Shown: one piece after another, positions 42,768 to 51,136 of the stretch | Numbering within the stretch: position 1 is the first letter of the stretch | Layout: each line of letters opens with the position of its first letter | DNA from: Natronospirales bacterium | GTDB lineage: Bacteria; Pseudomonadota; Gammaproteobacteria; Natronospirales; REEB76 | NCBI GenBank assembly: GCA_021816765.1 | Contig: JAKAXB010000012.1 | Location: 7,501 to 62,952 of the forward strand | Length of the DNA stretch: 55,452 nucleotides | Reading direction: 5' to 3' | Notes under the pieces: model-generated | What the model was told of the DNA's origin: nothing | Seen by the model: only the letters and a program-made list of their open reading frames with translations | Database searches by the model: none | Made by a program: the position numbers and the translations under genes

Positions 42768-43154
42768 ATGAACCGCGCATCGCATATCGGGATTTTGGCT
42801 TCGGCGCTCTTCGCCGTTGCCGCGCTCGCCGCGGGGCCGGCGTCCGCCATCCCACCCGCCGCCTCCCCCGCATGGGCCGCCCGGCACTTCAAGAACACCT
42901 GCTCCTCGTGCCACGGCGCCGATGGCGCGCATCCGATCCCGCTGCCGGGCAATCCGCCGCCCATCCTCGCGGGCCAATACGAGGATTATCTGGTTCAGGC
43001 GCTCAACGAATACCGTGACGGCCAGCGCAAGAACGTCATCATGGCGCCCCAGGCAAAAGCCCTCACGGAGGCTCAGATCAAAGCGCTGGCTGCCTACATT
43101 TCCAGCCTGCCCGGCCCGCTGCATACGCTGCCGCGGCCGGATTTCGGCCACTGA
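42768..43154 (+). CDS. Class I cytochrome c, monohaem, second copy
   Basis: A 128-residue exported protein with a signal peptide (about 1-28), one haem site CSSCH and an axial Met candidate in NVIMAPQAKALT. It is similar in layout to the preceding gene. Each protein resembles one half of the dihaem cytochrome c4. The partner oxidase or reductase is not in the window. ATG 42768 is preferred to an adjacent GTG. Confidence 0.88.
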   Translation: MNRASHIGILASALFAVAALAAGPASAIPPAASPAWAARHFKNTCSSCHGADGAHPIPLPGNPPPILAGQYEDYLVQALNEYRDGQRKNVIMAPQAKALTEAQIKALAAYISSLPGPLHTLPRPDFGH

Positions 43155-43170
43155 AGCCACACACATCCCC

Positions 43171-43204
43171 ACGCCCCGCCCGACAGCGGGGCGTTTTCGT
43201 TTTA
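43171..43204 (+). terminator. Rho-independent terminator after the cytochrome pair
   Basis: A perfect 9-bp stem ACGCCCCGC / GCGGGGCGT with a 6-nt loop is followed by TTTCGTTTT. Confidence 0.9.
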
Positions 43205-43214
43205 GCATAGGGCT

Positions 43215-44036
43215 GTGCAACCACTCCGTGGCAAAACCGTCATCCTCACCGGCGCTTCCCAGGGCCTCGGTGCCGTCATCGCCCGCGCGCTGGCCGCTGC
43301 CGGCGCACAACTGGCACTGGCGGCGCGCTCGCAGGAGAAACTGGACGCGGTTACGCGAGAACTGGAACAACAGGGCAGCCACGTGCTCAGCGTCCCCTGC
43401 GATGTCACCCGCGAACCGGATCGTGACGCGCTCATCGGACGCACGCTGGATGCTTTCGGACGCATTGATGTACTGGTGAATAACGCCGGGGTCGAGGAGA
43501 TCCGCGCCTATGCGGAACAGGACCCCGCCACAGTGACCCGCATCATCGAGACCAATCTGCTCGCGCCCATGCTGCTGACACGCGCGGTGCTGCCGCTGAT
43601 GCTCGCGCAAAAACACGGCTGCGTCGTGAACATCGCGTCACTGGCGGGCCGGACCGGCATGCCCTACGGGGCGGCCTACGCCGGCAGCAAGGGCGGACTT
43701 GCGGAGTGGAGTATTTCCCTGGCGGCGGAACTGCAAGGCAACGGCGTGACGCTGTCGGTCATCTGCCCGGGCTTCGTAGCCGGCACCGGCATGTTCGCGC
43801 GCAAACAGACCCAAGCGCCCCGTTCCCTCGGCACCTCGCAACCGGAACAAGTGGCGGCGGCGGTATTGAGGGCGCTCTCAGGCGGCCAAATGGAAATCGT
43901 GGTAAACCCGAAACCGGTGCGCCTGCTCATGGCTCTGAAAGCGCTGTCGCCGCGGCTGGCCATCGCCCTCGGCCGGCGTCTTGGACTGATGGCGTTTCTG
44001 CGCCGGCTGGCGCAACCCGGCCGGCATATTTCTTAA
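43215..44036 (+). CDS. Short-chain dehydrogenase/reductase
   Basis: A 273-residue classical SDR. NAD(P)-binding TGASQGLG is near residue 12, NNAG near 90, catalytic Ser in NIASLAG, and YAGSK supplies the Tyr and Lys. The C-terminal tail has basic and hydrophobic stretches. Substrate unknown; a lipid or steroid-like ketone is possible from the family but not shown. The start is GTG 43215, right after the terminator of the cytochrome pair. Confidence 0.88.
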   Translation: MQPLRGKTVILTGASQGLGAVIARALAAAGAQLALAARSQEKLDAVTRELEQQGSHVLSVPCDVTREPDRDALIGRTLDAFGRIDVLVNNAGVEEIRAYAEQDPATVTRIIETNLLAPMLLTRAVLPLMLAQKHGCVVNIASLAGRTGMPYGAAYAGSKGGLAEWSISLAAELQGNGVTLSVICPGFVAGTGMFARKQTQAPRSLGTSQPEQVAAAVLRALSGGQMEIVVNPKPVRLLMALKALSPRLAIALGRRLGLMAFLRRLAQPGRHIS

Positions 44037-44052
44037 GGCAGATCTACGGCAT

Positions 44053-44769
44053 TCAGTTGGCGCCGAGAGCCAGCGATATTTTGCCGGTGTTGACCGTGAG
44101 GCGGATGGTATCGTGGCCGTGGCCCCGGTAACTCACCTGACTGCCGGCACCGGCCTTCTCCCGATCACCGGCGGACGCGCCATTCACTTTCAGTTGCGCA
44201 TCGCCCACGTCTGCATTCAGCGTTACGTTGCCGTAGTTCAGGGTATGGGTCCGAGCTTTGATCTTGCCCACATTGGCGGAAACCTTCATGGCGCCGCCGG
44301 GCAGATCCAACATCACCTTACCTACGTTTAGGTCAGCATCCACGCCACCCGTGATACCGCTCACCTGCAACTTGCCGATGTTAATGTGAGTGTTGATATG
44401 CAGACCGGGCGGTACCGCCACGGTCCAACGTTCCTCTACGTCGCCGGCATGCGTGTTGCCGGGGTATTGCATCGCAAGCTTGAGCACGCCATCGCTCACT
44501 GCATGACGGATGGCTGCTGCCTTGATGGCGTCCTGCCCGCCGAAGCTGATTATCCCCATAAAACTTTTGGACGGCCTCAGCGCTACGGTCACATGCACGC
44601 TGGCATCACGGCTGGGCGTGATGGTCACCGCGCCGATGTTGGCCGCGAGAGTCAGCCCCGACACCCCGCTGCCGGGCAGCTCCATTTCCAGGGTACGGGC
44701 GGGCTGCTGCTGCACCGAACAGGCAGCCAACGGTAACAGCAACAGAAAAAGCACTGCATTGCGGCGCAT
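44053..44769 (-). CDS. DUF4097 family lipoprotein
   Basis: A 238-residue protein with a lipoprotein signal (LLLPLAAC, Cys near 17) and a repetitive beta-helix-like body. Repeats such as HINIGKLQVSGITGG, DLNVGKVMLDLPGG and NYGNVTLNADVGD fit the DUF4097 (adhesin-like) fold. Function unknown. The start is ATG 44769. Confidence 0.82.
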   Translation of the reverse strand: MRRNAVLFLLLLPLAACSVQQQPARTLEMELPGSGVSGLTLAANIGAVTITPSRDASVHVTVALRPSKSFMGIISFGGQDAIKAAAIRHAVSDGVLKLAMQYPGNTHAGDVEERWTVAVPPGLHINTHINIGKLQVSGITGGVDADLNVGKVMLDLPGGAMKVSANVGKIKARTHTLNYGNVTLNADVGDAQLKVNGASAGDREKAGAGSQVSYRGHGHDTIRLTVNTGKISLALGAN

Positions 44770-44905
44770 GTCGTCCTCCGGATGGATATGTCCGCCCACA
44801 GGGGGCGACCAATAATCAACTGTTCCAGGTGCCGCCGCAAGCTGGCGTCTTTACAAGACTAGCGCCGCGCGCGATGCTGCCGAAACCACATTGGGAATAT
44901 CGCTT

Positions 44906-45769
44906 ATGTCCGATCAGCCCGCCATCCGCCATGTATCCGATACGGCCTTATGGGTGGCGGTGTACCGCGCCATGGAAAGCGAGCGGCCGGATGCGCTGTT
45001 CCACGATCCGTTCGCACGCCGGCTTGCGGGCGAACGCGGCGCACAGATCGTCAACGAGCTGCCCCGGGCCAAAAGCTATTCCTGGCCGATGGTGGTACGC
45101 ACGCAAGTACTGGATGAATTGATTTTCGATGCGCTGGAAAAGGATGGCTACGATACCGTGCTCAATCTTGCCGCGGGTCTGGACACACGCCCTTATCGTC
45201 TCGCACTGCCCGCCTCCCTGCGCTGGATTGAGGCGGATCTGCCGGAGATGATCGAATACAAAAATACCGCGCTCAAGGAGGTCCGCGCCTTCTGCCGGCT
45301 GGAACGCCATGCCGTGGACCTCGCTGATCAGAGCGCACGCTGCGCGCTATTCTCCCGCGTCAGCGCCGCCGCCAATCGAGTGCTGATTATCACTGAAGGT
45401 TTGCTCATCTATCTCAACGCCGATCAGGTCAAGGCGCTTGCCGCCGACCTGCATCAGCAGGCACCGTTCAAGCGTTGGCTCACGGACCTGATTTCACCGC
45501 GCACTCTCGGAATCATGCAGCGTTATTACGGCAAGAAGCACACCGCGAACAGCGTGCGCTTCCAATTCGCGCCGGTGGAACACATGGAATTCTTCCGGCC
45601 GCTCGGCTGGAAACCGGCGGCCTTCCATTCCATGTGGGATGAGGCGAAACGCCTCAAGCGCCGCGAGATCCCGTTCGCCTGGCTGGTACAGACACAGCTT
45701 GCCCTGATGCCGGGCAAGCGCGAAGAAGTACGCAAGATGGGTGGCATGGCGGTACTGGAAAGGGAATAG
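44906..45769 (+). CDS. Class I SAM-dependent methyltransferase, TIGR00027/LCMT-like
   Basis: A 287-residue methyltransferase. The cofactor loop LNLAAGLDTRPYRL lies near residue 85, the acidic EADLPEMIEYK follows, and IITEGLLIYL is the conserved substrate-side motif of the leucine carboxyl methyltransferase-like family. The substrate is unknown. ATG 44906 is preferred to an in-frame TTG 15 bp upstream. Confidence 0.87.
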   Translation: MSDQPAIRHVSDTALWVAVYRAMESERPDALFHDPFARRLAGERGAQIVNELPRAKSYSWPMVVRTQVLDELIFDALEKDGYDTVLNLAAGLDTRPYRLALPASLRWIEADLPEMIEYKNTALKEVRAFCRLERHAVDLADQSARCALFSRVSAAANRVLIITEGLLIYLNADQVKALAADLHQQAPFKRWLTDLISPRTLGIMQRYYGKKHTANSVRFQFAPVEHMEFFRPLGWKPAAFHSMWDEAKRLKRREIPFAWLVQTQLALMPGKREEVRKMGGMAVLERE

Positions 45770-45778
45770 CAGGGATAT

Positions 45779-46525
45779 TCAGCGGCGCGCGGCCGCCTCG
45801 ATGCCGTCCAGATAATCACTGCCCAGTTGCCCCATCTGATCCAGTATCCAGGCCTGCCGTCGCTTGAGATAGGCGGACGGATCCGTCACGGTGAAGCGGT
45901 CCGGCGCCGGCAGGGCCGCCGCCAGCAGCGCGGCCTCGCCAGGCGTAAGCTCGGCCGGGATTTTGCCAAACAGATGCTGTGCCGCCGCGTCCACGCCGAA
46001 TACATCGCTGTCGAACTGGGCGATGTTCAGATACATCTCCAGAATGCGTTCCTTGGGCCATTCCATGTTCATAAGCGCGGTGAAATACGCTTCCATCGCC
46101 TTGCGGAAATAGCTGCGTGCTCCCCACAGATACAGGTTCTTGGCGGTCTGCTGGGTAATGGTGCTGCCGCCGCGGATATGCCGGCTCACGCGGTTGTGCT
46201 GCAGTGCCTCCTTCATGGCTGCCCAATCGAAACCATCGTTATAGGGAAAGTCCTGGTCTTCCGACGCCACCACCGCGAGATGCATGGCAGGCGCCATGTC
46301 CCGGTAACTCACCCAGCGGTAATCAATGCGCGCATGCGCATAGCCCTGCGCATGCAGATACAGCAGACGCTGCTGCATGAACGCGGTGGTGGACGGATTC
46401 ACCACACCGCGAAACGCCACCCCCGTCACGCTCGCGAGCAACGATAACCAGAGAATTGTCAGCACCCGCCACCCCAGCCGGCGCCCCAGGCTGACTGTCG
46501 GTGGAGTCTGCGCAATCTCAACCAT
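45779..46525 (-). CDS. mtgA: Monofunctional peptidoglycan glycosyltransferase
   Basis: A 248-residue GT51 enzyme that polymerises glycan strands from lipid II. It has an N-terminal membrane anchor (about 20-40), catalytic Glu89 in SEDQDF and the GGSTITQQ motif at 119-126, then KRRILE-type motif III (ERILEMYLN). No transpeptidase domain follows. Its start overlaps the DUF2891 gene by 8 bp. Confidence 0.94.
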   Translation of the reverse strand: MVEIAQTPPTVSLGRRLGWRVLTILWLSLLASVTGVAFRGVVNPSTTAFMQQRLLYLHAQGYAHARIDYRWVSYRDMAPAMHLAVVASEDQDFPYNDGFDWAAMKEALQHNRVSRHIRGGSTITQQTAKNLYLWGARSYFRKAMEAYFTALMNMEWPKERILEMYLNIAQFDSDVFGVDAAAQHLFGKIPAELTPGEAALLAAALPAPDRFTVTDPSAYLKRRQAWILDQMGQLGSDYLDGIEAAARR

Positions 46526-47564
46526 GCGGCGCCAGCCCGCGACGCGTCAGCAGATACACGGCAAAGCTCGGCAACCAGTGGCTGCCTTCATAATGTTCCG
46601 CCGTCACTGCCGCCAGACCCGTTTCCCCGTGAACACGCGCCGTGGCGAGCAGCACAGCCCGGCGCCCGTCGTTCACGGGCAACGCATCGGCGATGCCTTC
46701 CAGCATCCAGGCGCGGCTGAGATTCAGCCCGTCCAGGTGCGCGAGCTTGCCGTCGGAGGGATCGCGTGACATAACCGGCTGCAGCCAGGCGTCACGCTCT
46801 TCATCCGGAATCTGCGGCAGGAATTTTCCCAGCCAGTTTATAAATTCTCTCTGTGGCAATACGCGTCGCATAAGATCGGCTTCCGCCAGCGCGGGAGAAA
46901 GAAAATCGTGACCGGAAGGTTCATAAGCGAGTGGTGCATTCACGTCACGCAGGTAAAAATCCCGGCTGCGGGATTCCACCAGACTCGCCAGGTTCGCATC
47001 CCCCGTAGTTTGCGCCCAATCATGCACTAGTCCCAGTGCAAACGCTGTCTGGGAATGTTCGCCGCCGCGCACCGGATGGCTGAGTTTCGACAGCCATCCC
47101 GCAAACCGCGACACCACCAGCTCCATAAGTGGCGCCAGTACTGCGCGCCAGCCCAGGGCCTGCGACGTGCCCCACTCCGCCAGTTCCGCGTCCAGTTGCA
47201 ACAACCATGCGAGGCCGTAAGGCCGTTCAAAGCCGGCCCGATGTGGCGATTCGAAATAATGCCGTTCCGCCATGATATTCCGCCGCGTGAGATGCCGCTC
47301 CAGTAACGCATCGATCTCAGCAGAGAAAGCCGCCTGCGGGAACAGGCGCAGCAGACGCGCCAGCAGCCAGTGGCTGTGCACCGCCGAATGCCAGTCGTAG
47401 CTGCCGTAAAACGCCGGATGCAGCGTACGCGGCGGCAAGGCATCCGCGTCGCTGTTCAACAGGTGTGTGATGTGGCTGGGGTATTCGCGGCGCACATTGT
47501 CGAGCACCATGTGAGCGAAACGCGTGGCGGTCTTTGCATTGAGTCGCAATGCAGCGGCAGTCAT
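46518..47564 (-). CDS. DUF2891 family protein
   Basis: A 348-residue protein with no signal peptide or membrane helix. HPAFYGSYDWHSAVHSHWLLARL near residue 50 and ERPYGLAWLLQL near 115 are typical of DUF2891, and the helical pattern suggests an alpha/alpha toroid like glycoside hydrolases or lyases. Its activity is unknown. It overlaps murI by 4 bp upstream and mtgA by 8 bp downstream, so the three genes are translated as a unit. That context suggests a cell-wall or glycan role (inference). Confidence 0.86.
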   Translation of the reverse strand: MTAAALRLNAKTATRFAHMVLDNVRREYPSHITHLLNSDADALPPRTLHPAFYGSYDWHSAVHSHWLLARLLRLFPQAAFSAEIDALLERHLTRRNIMAERHYFESPHRAGFERPYGLAWLLQLDAELAEWGTSQALGWRAVLAPLMELVVSRFAGWLSKLSHPVRGGEHSQTAFALGLVHDWAQTTGDANLASLVESRSRDFYLRDVNAPLAYEPSGHDFLSPALAEADLMRRVLPQREFINWLGKFLPQIPDEERDAWLQPVMSRDPSDGKLAHLDGLNLSRAWMLEGIADALPVNDGRRAVLLATARVHGETGLAAVTAEHYEGSHWLPSFAVYLLTRRGLAPHG

Positions 47565-48409
47565 AAATCCGCCAGCTCCACATCCTGCGCCGCCAGCCGC
47601 TCACCCAAGAACAGACTGCCCACGCGCGCAAAGCGTTCGGCACCGTCGGTGGCAAGAAAGTGTGCATCGCCCTTGGCATCCCGACTGCGTATGAGCTTCT
47701 GTTCAACGAGCAGTTCCTCCACGACGAGCGCCACGGTTTCTCCGGAATCTACCAGTATCACCCCCGATCCCGCCACGTGGGCGATGGTTTCTTGCAGCAA
47801 CGGGAAATGGGTGCAGCCCAGCACCAGGCAATCGAGACCGTCGCGTTTTTTTTCCTCCAGCAGCGGATGCAGGTACTCGCGCGCCACGGCTTCCACCAGC
47901 GGACCGCGGGTCCAGCCTTCCTCCGCCAGTGCCACGAACAGCGAACAGGCCTGGGAAAACACGCGTGCATCCGGGCGGCGCGCAGCAATGGCGCGTGCAT
48001 AGGCGCCGCCGCGCACAGTGCTTTCGGTGGCCAGCACGGCGATGTGGCCGCTCTTCGAGGTACGCACCGCGGCCTCGGCGCCCGCTTCCACCACGCCGAT
48101 GACCGGCAGCGGTGCGAATTCCCGGACGAGCGCCGGCATGGCGATCGCGGAAGCGGTGTTGCAGGCGATGACCAGCATCTTCACGCCGCGCTCCGCCAGG
48201 TGGGAAGCGGCCTGCAGCGCGTAGCGGGTCACGGATTCCGCGCTCTTGGTGCCATAGGGCAGACGCGCGGTGTCACCGAGATACAAAAGATGTTCGCCAG
48301 GCAGGCGCGCGCGTAAGGCCTTGAAAACCGTGAGGCCGCCCACGCCGGAATCAAAGATGCCGATGGGACGCTCCGCATGCCCCCGGTTCAGCGATCTGGA
48401 AATATTCAT
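47561..48409 (-). CDS. murI: Glutamate racemase
   Basis: A 282-residue racemase making D-glutamate for peptidoglycan. It has FDSGVGGLTV near residue 20, the two catalytic cysteines in VIACNTASA and LGCTHFPLL, and PYGTKS substrate loop residues. ATG 48409 is selected; an upstream ATG near 48442 would add 11 residues. Neither has a strong ribosome site. The gene heads the murI-DUF2891-mtgA operon. Confidence 0.95.
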   Translation of the reverse strand: MNISRSLNRGHAERPIGIFDSGVGGLTVFKALRARLPGEHLLYLGDTARLPYGTKSAESVTRYALQAASHLAERGVKMLVIACNTASAIAMPALVREFAPLPVIGVVEAGAEAAVRTSKSGHIAVLATESTVRGGAYARAIAARRPDARVFSQACSLFVALAEEGWTRGPLVEAVAREYLHPLLEEKKRDGLDCLVLGCTHFPLLQETIAHVAGSGVILVDSGETVALVVEELLVEQKLIRSRDAKGDAHFLATDGAERFARVGSLFLGERLAAQDVELADL

Positions 48410-48812
48410 GGGGAGCGGTCCGGGAGAAGGCGTGCGGTCCATCATCGCATACCAGTGCGCGGGGCGAAATGCTGTGCATTGTCCGTTCCACCGCGCGCAT
48501 GCACATTCATGGCGGGATCGGTATGGATGACGTTCTGCCGGTTGCATGGCTGTGTGATTGGCATCCGGATTGCATGTATTTCCCCCCGGGGAGACGCGGG
48601 ACAGGTGCGCGCCGGCCGGCTACCACGGCCGGCAGCGCCCTGCCTGGGCGGCAGGCGCGCCCGGATACGGCGCCCGGCGGGAGCCTGCGGGAATGCGCTG
48701 CGGTGTCCGTCAGAACTGCGTCGGCTGACAAAAGTTGTCAGTACTGCCAAGACCGGTCACTCACACTGACTGCATTACGTCGCCAGAGATCAAAGCGCGA
48801 CACGGAGACAGG
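48410..48812. other. Gene-free interval between murI and pepE
   Basis: About 400 bp with no supportable gene on either strand. It contains very GC-rich overlapping palindromes near 48611-48660 (GCCGGC ... GCCGGC and CTGCC-TGGGC-GGCAG) that could fold into stable hairpins. Closer to pepE lies a short inverted repeat (see separate entry). The divergent promoters of murI and pepE must lie here but no clear sigma-70 boxes stand out. Confidence 0.6.
48725..48741. repeat. Inverted repeat CTGACAA-AAG-TTGTCAG upstream of pepE
   Basis: A perfect 7-bp inverted repeat around an AAG centre, about 70 bp before the pepE start and within the divergent control region. The size and position fit a dimeric repressor or activator site, but no regulator is encoded beside it. 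Confidence 0.45.
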
Positions 48813-49550
48813 ATGACGAATCACAACAAATGCCGCTTGCTGCTGCTCAGCAGTTCCCGCACGGTGGGCACGGAGTACCTGGAACATGCCCATGGTTACC
48901 TGCGCAGCTTTCTCAACGCGCGGGCACGGACTGTGCTGTTCGTGCCTTACGCGCGCGTGTCCAGGAACTACGACGATTATCTGGAACGTGTGCGCGCCAA
49001 CTTTACGGCCATCGGCTATGAAGCGGTGGGGCTGCACAGCTTCGGTGATCCCGCGCGCGCGGTATTGCAGGCAGAGGCGCTGGTGGTGGGCGGGGGTAAC
49101 ACATTTCATCTGTTACGTGAACTTTACGCCAACAAACTGATCTCGGTCATCCGCCAGCGGGTGCTGGCCGGCATGCCGTACATCGGCTGGAGCGCGGGCG
49201 CCAACGTGGCTTGCCCGACCATTTGCACCAGCAACGACATGCCGGTGGTCTGGCCGGAGCGCTGTGAGTCCCTTAACCTGATACCGTTCCAGATCAACCC
49301 GCATTACACCGACACGCGCCTGCCCGGTCACCAGGGCGAGACGCGTGCCGAGCGACTGCAGGAATACGTGCGTGCCAATCCAAAAGTCCCGGTGCTGGGT
49401 CTGCGCGAAGGCAGCGCTCTGCGCATCGACGGAAATGATATCCAGCTGCTGGGACTGTACACAGCCCGGCTGTTCACATATGAGTCTGCGCGCGAAATCA
49501 CACCGCGCGAGTCCCTCGATTTCCTCATATCGGGAAACCTGGCTGCATAA
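48813..49550 (+). CDS. pepE: Alpha-aspartyl dipeptidase (peptidase E)
   Basis: A 245-residue S51-family serine peptidase that cleaves Asp-X dipeptides. Nucleophile Ser127 lies in GWSAGANV, His164 in NPHYTD, and both are offset by 7 residues from E. coli PepE (Ser120 and His157). GGGNTFHLLREL near 93-104 is a family motif. The start is ATG 48813 with GGAGACAGG upstream. Confidence 0.94.
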   Translation: MTNHNKCRLLLLSSSRTVGTEYLEHAHGYLRSFLNARARTVLFVPYARVSRNYDDYLERVRANFTAIGYEAVGLHSFGDPARAVLQAEALVVGGGNTFHLLRELYANKLISVIRQRVLAGMPYIGWSAGANVACPTICTSNDMPVVWPERCESLNLIPFQINPHYTDTRLPGHQGETRAERLQEYVRANPKVPVLGLREGSALRIDGNDIQLLGLYTARLFTYESAREITPRESLDFLISGNLAA

Positions 49551-49710
49551 GACTGCTTCCCGCTCAATCCGTTTGTTGAACAAGGTCAGCCGCGGTTTTT
49601 TCAACTCGCTGCGGCGCGGTTTGGTTGCGGGCTCCCGCCGGCAGGCCGCTGCTTGACGCCGGCCGCGTCAGCCACGTGCTCAGCCGGACGCCAATCAATA
49701 TATTCCGGTT

Positions 49711-49738
49711 TTAACCGTGCCCGGCCCGCCACGGTTAA
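49711..49738 (-). terminator. Hairpin after the ribosomal protein THX gene
   Basis: On the minus strand TTAACCGTG and CACGGTTAA form a perfect 9-bp stem around a GC-rich 10-nt loop, starting directly after the THX stop codon. The tail is A-rich rather than U-rich, so terminator activity is uncertain. Confidence 0.5.
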
Positions 49739-49741
49739 GCA

Positions 49742-49888
49742 TCAACCGGATTTCCCGGATACCCTCTTTTTCTTGGCAAATCCGCCGGCTACCACCGCAG
49801 ATTTTGTCTTTATGTGATGAGGGCGCGATTTGCCATAGCTGCCACGCCAGATCTTGCCCCGCGCCGTTTTCTTGTCGCCCTTGCCCAT
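49742..49888 (-). CDS. 30S ribosomal protein THX
   Basis: A 48-residue, strongly basic small protein. It starts [20 protein letters not shown], the hallmark of bacterial THX (bTHX), which fills a cavity at the top of the 30S head. It continues with a Lys/Arg-rich tail ([12 protein letters not shown]) longer than in Thermus Thx. An AAGGAG ribosome site lies upstream. It is a single-gene unit between pepE and an ABC exporter operon. Confidence 0.9.
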   Translation of the reverse strand: MGKGDKKTARGKIWRGSYGKSRPHHIKTKSAVVAGGFAKKKRVSGKSG

Positions 49889-50035
49889 GTCGTTCTCCTT
49901 CAACTGCTGTGATGTGGTGGCATCCTGGAAAGTCCATTATAACGATCCCGGAAAGTTTCAGCGCGCCGGGATATCTCGCAGACGCGATCAACCTGATAAT
50001 CCGGATACCCCGAATTTTCAACTGCCCGGCGGTGG

Positions 50036-51136
50036 TCAGTCCAATCGCTTGTGGAAGTTGAGCACCGCCAGTGCCATGAACACGGCAAAAAACGCCAGCA
50101 GCGCGTAGATGTCCGCGGGCATGTCCGCGAGTGAAGCGCCGCGCAGCACGATGCCGCGTACCAGCCGCACGAAGTGGGTGAGCGGCAGAAGCTCGCCCAG
50201 CCAGCGCGCGAAGCGCGGCATGCCGTCAAAGGGGAACATGAACCCCGAAAGCAGAATCGACGGCAGGAAGGTGAACACCGTGAGCTGCACCGCCTGGAAT
50301 TGGGTCCGGGCGAGCGTCGAGACAAACAGTCCCAGACTCAGCCCGGCGGCGATGAACAGCAACGAGGCGAGATACAGATTCAGGAGGCTGCCGCGCAGCG
50401 GCACGTGGAACAGCCATACGCCCACCAGCAGCACCAGCGTCACCTGCACCAGTCCGATGACGATGTAAGGCAGTATCTTGCCGCTCATAAGCTCCAGTGT
50501 GCTCACCGGCGTGGTGATCAGCAGCTCCAGGTTGCCGCGCTCGCGCTCGCGCACGATGGCGATGGCGGTGAACAGCACCATGGTGAAATTCAGGATCACA
50601 CCGATGAGCGCCGGCACGATATCCACCGCCGAGCGGTGCTCGGGGTTGTAATCATCGTGCACTGCGAACAGCGGCGCGGCCGCGAATGCCGGCCGGTAAC
50701 GGCTCGGCAGACTGAGGCCGGTTAGCCCTTCGGCGATTCCCAGGATCGTGGGGTCGCTGCCGTCCACCAGCAACTGCGCCGCCGGGCGGCGCGCGTTTTC
50801 TACGCGCCGGTCGAAATCCGGCGGAATATAAATGCCCACGGCGATCTTGCCGTCCCGCAACAACCGTTCCAGTGCCTGCACCGACGCAACCCGCGTACGG
50901 ATATTCACCACCTGGCTCGCCTGCGCATCGGCAATCAGCTCGCGCGAGAGTTCGGTGTTGGCCATGTCCGCCACCCCTGCTGGCAGGTGACGCACGTCCA
51001 GATTGATGGCGTAGCCGAAAAGCAAGATCTGCAGCAGCGGAATGCCGATGATCATGCCGAGCGACAACCGGTCGCGGCTGAGCTGGCGGACTTCCTTGAC
51101 AGCGATGGCGGCGAGCCGCCCCAGGCGCTCACCCAT
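50036..51136 (-). CDS. ABC-2 permease, YbhR/YhhJ type
   Basis: A 366-residue membrane subunit. One N-terminal helix (about residues 25-45) is followed by a periplasmic domain (about 55-170) and five C-terminal helices. The cytoplasmic motif RERERGNLELLITTPVS at about 214-230 is typical of ABC-2 drug exporters. ATG 51136 overlaps the ATPase stop by 8 bp. Only one permease gene is present, whereas E. coli ybhFSR has two, so it may act as a homodimer. Confidence 0.88.
   Translation of the reverse strand: MGERLGRLAAIAVKEVRQLSRDRLSLGMIIGIPLLQILLFGYAINLDVRHLPAGVADMANTELSRELIADAQASQVVNIRTRVASVQALERLLRDGKIAVGIYIPPDFDRRVENARRPAAQLLVDGSDPTILGIAEGLTGLSLPSRYRPAFAAAPLFAVHDDYNPEHRSAVDIVPALIGVILNFTMVLFTAIAIVRERERGNLELLITTPVSTLELMSGKILPYIVIGLVQVTLVLLVGVWLFHVPLRGSLLNLYLASLLFIAAGLSLGLFVSTLARTQFQAVQLTVFTFLPSILLSGFMFPFDGMPRFARWLGELLPLTHFVRLVRGIVLRGASLADMPADIYALLAFFAVFMALAVLNFHKRLD

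Noticed and set aside
42456-43616. 386-codon minus-strand frame across the cytochrome genes
   Set aside because: Both cytochrome frames have signal peptides and haem motifs, and the minus frame has no recognisable domain.
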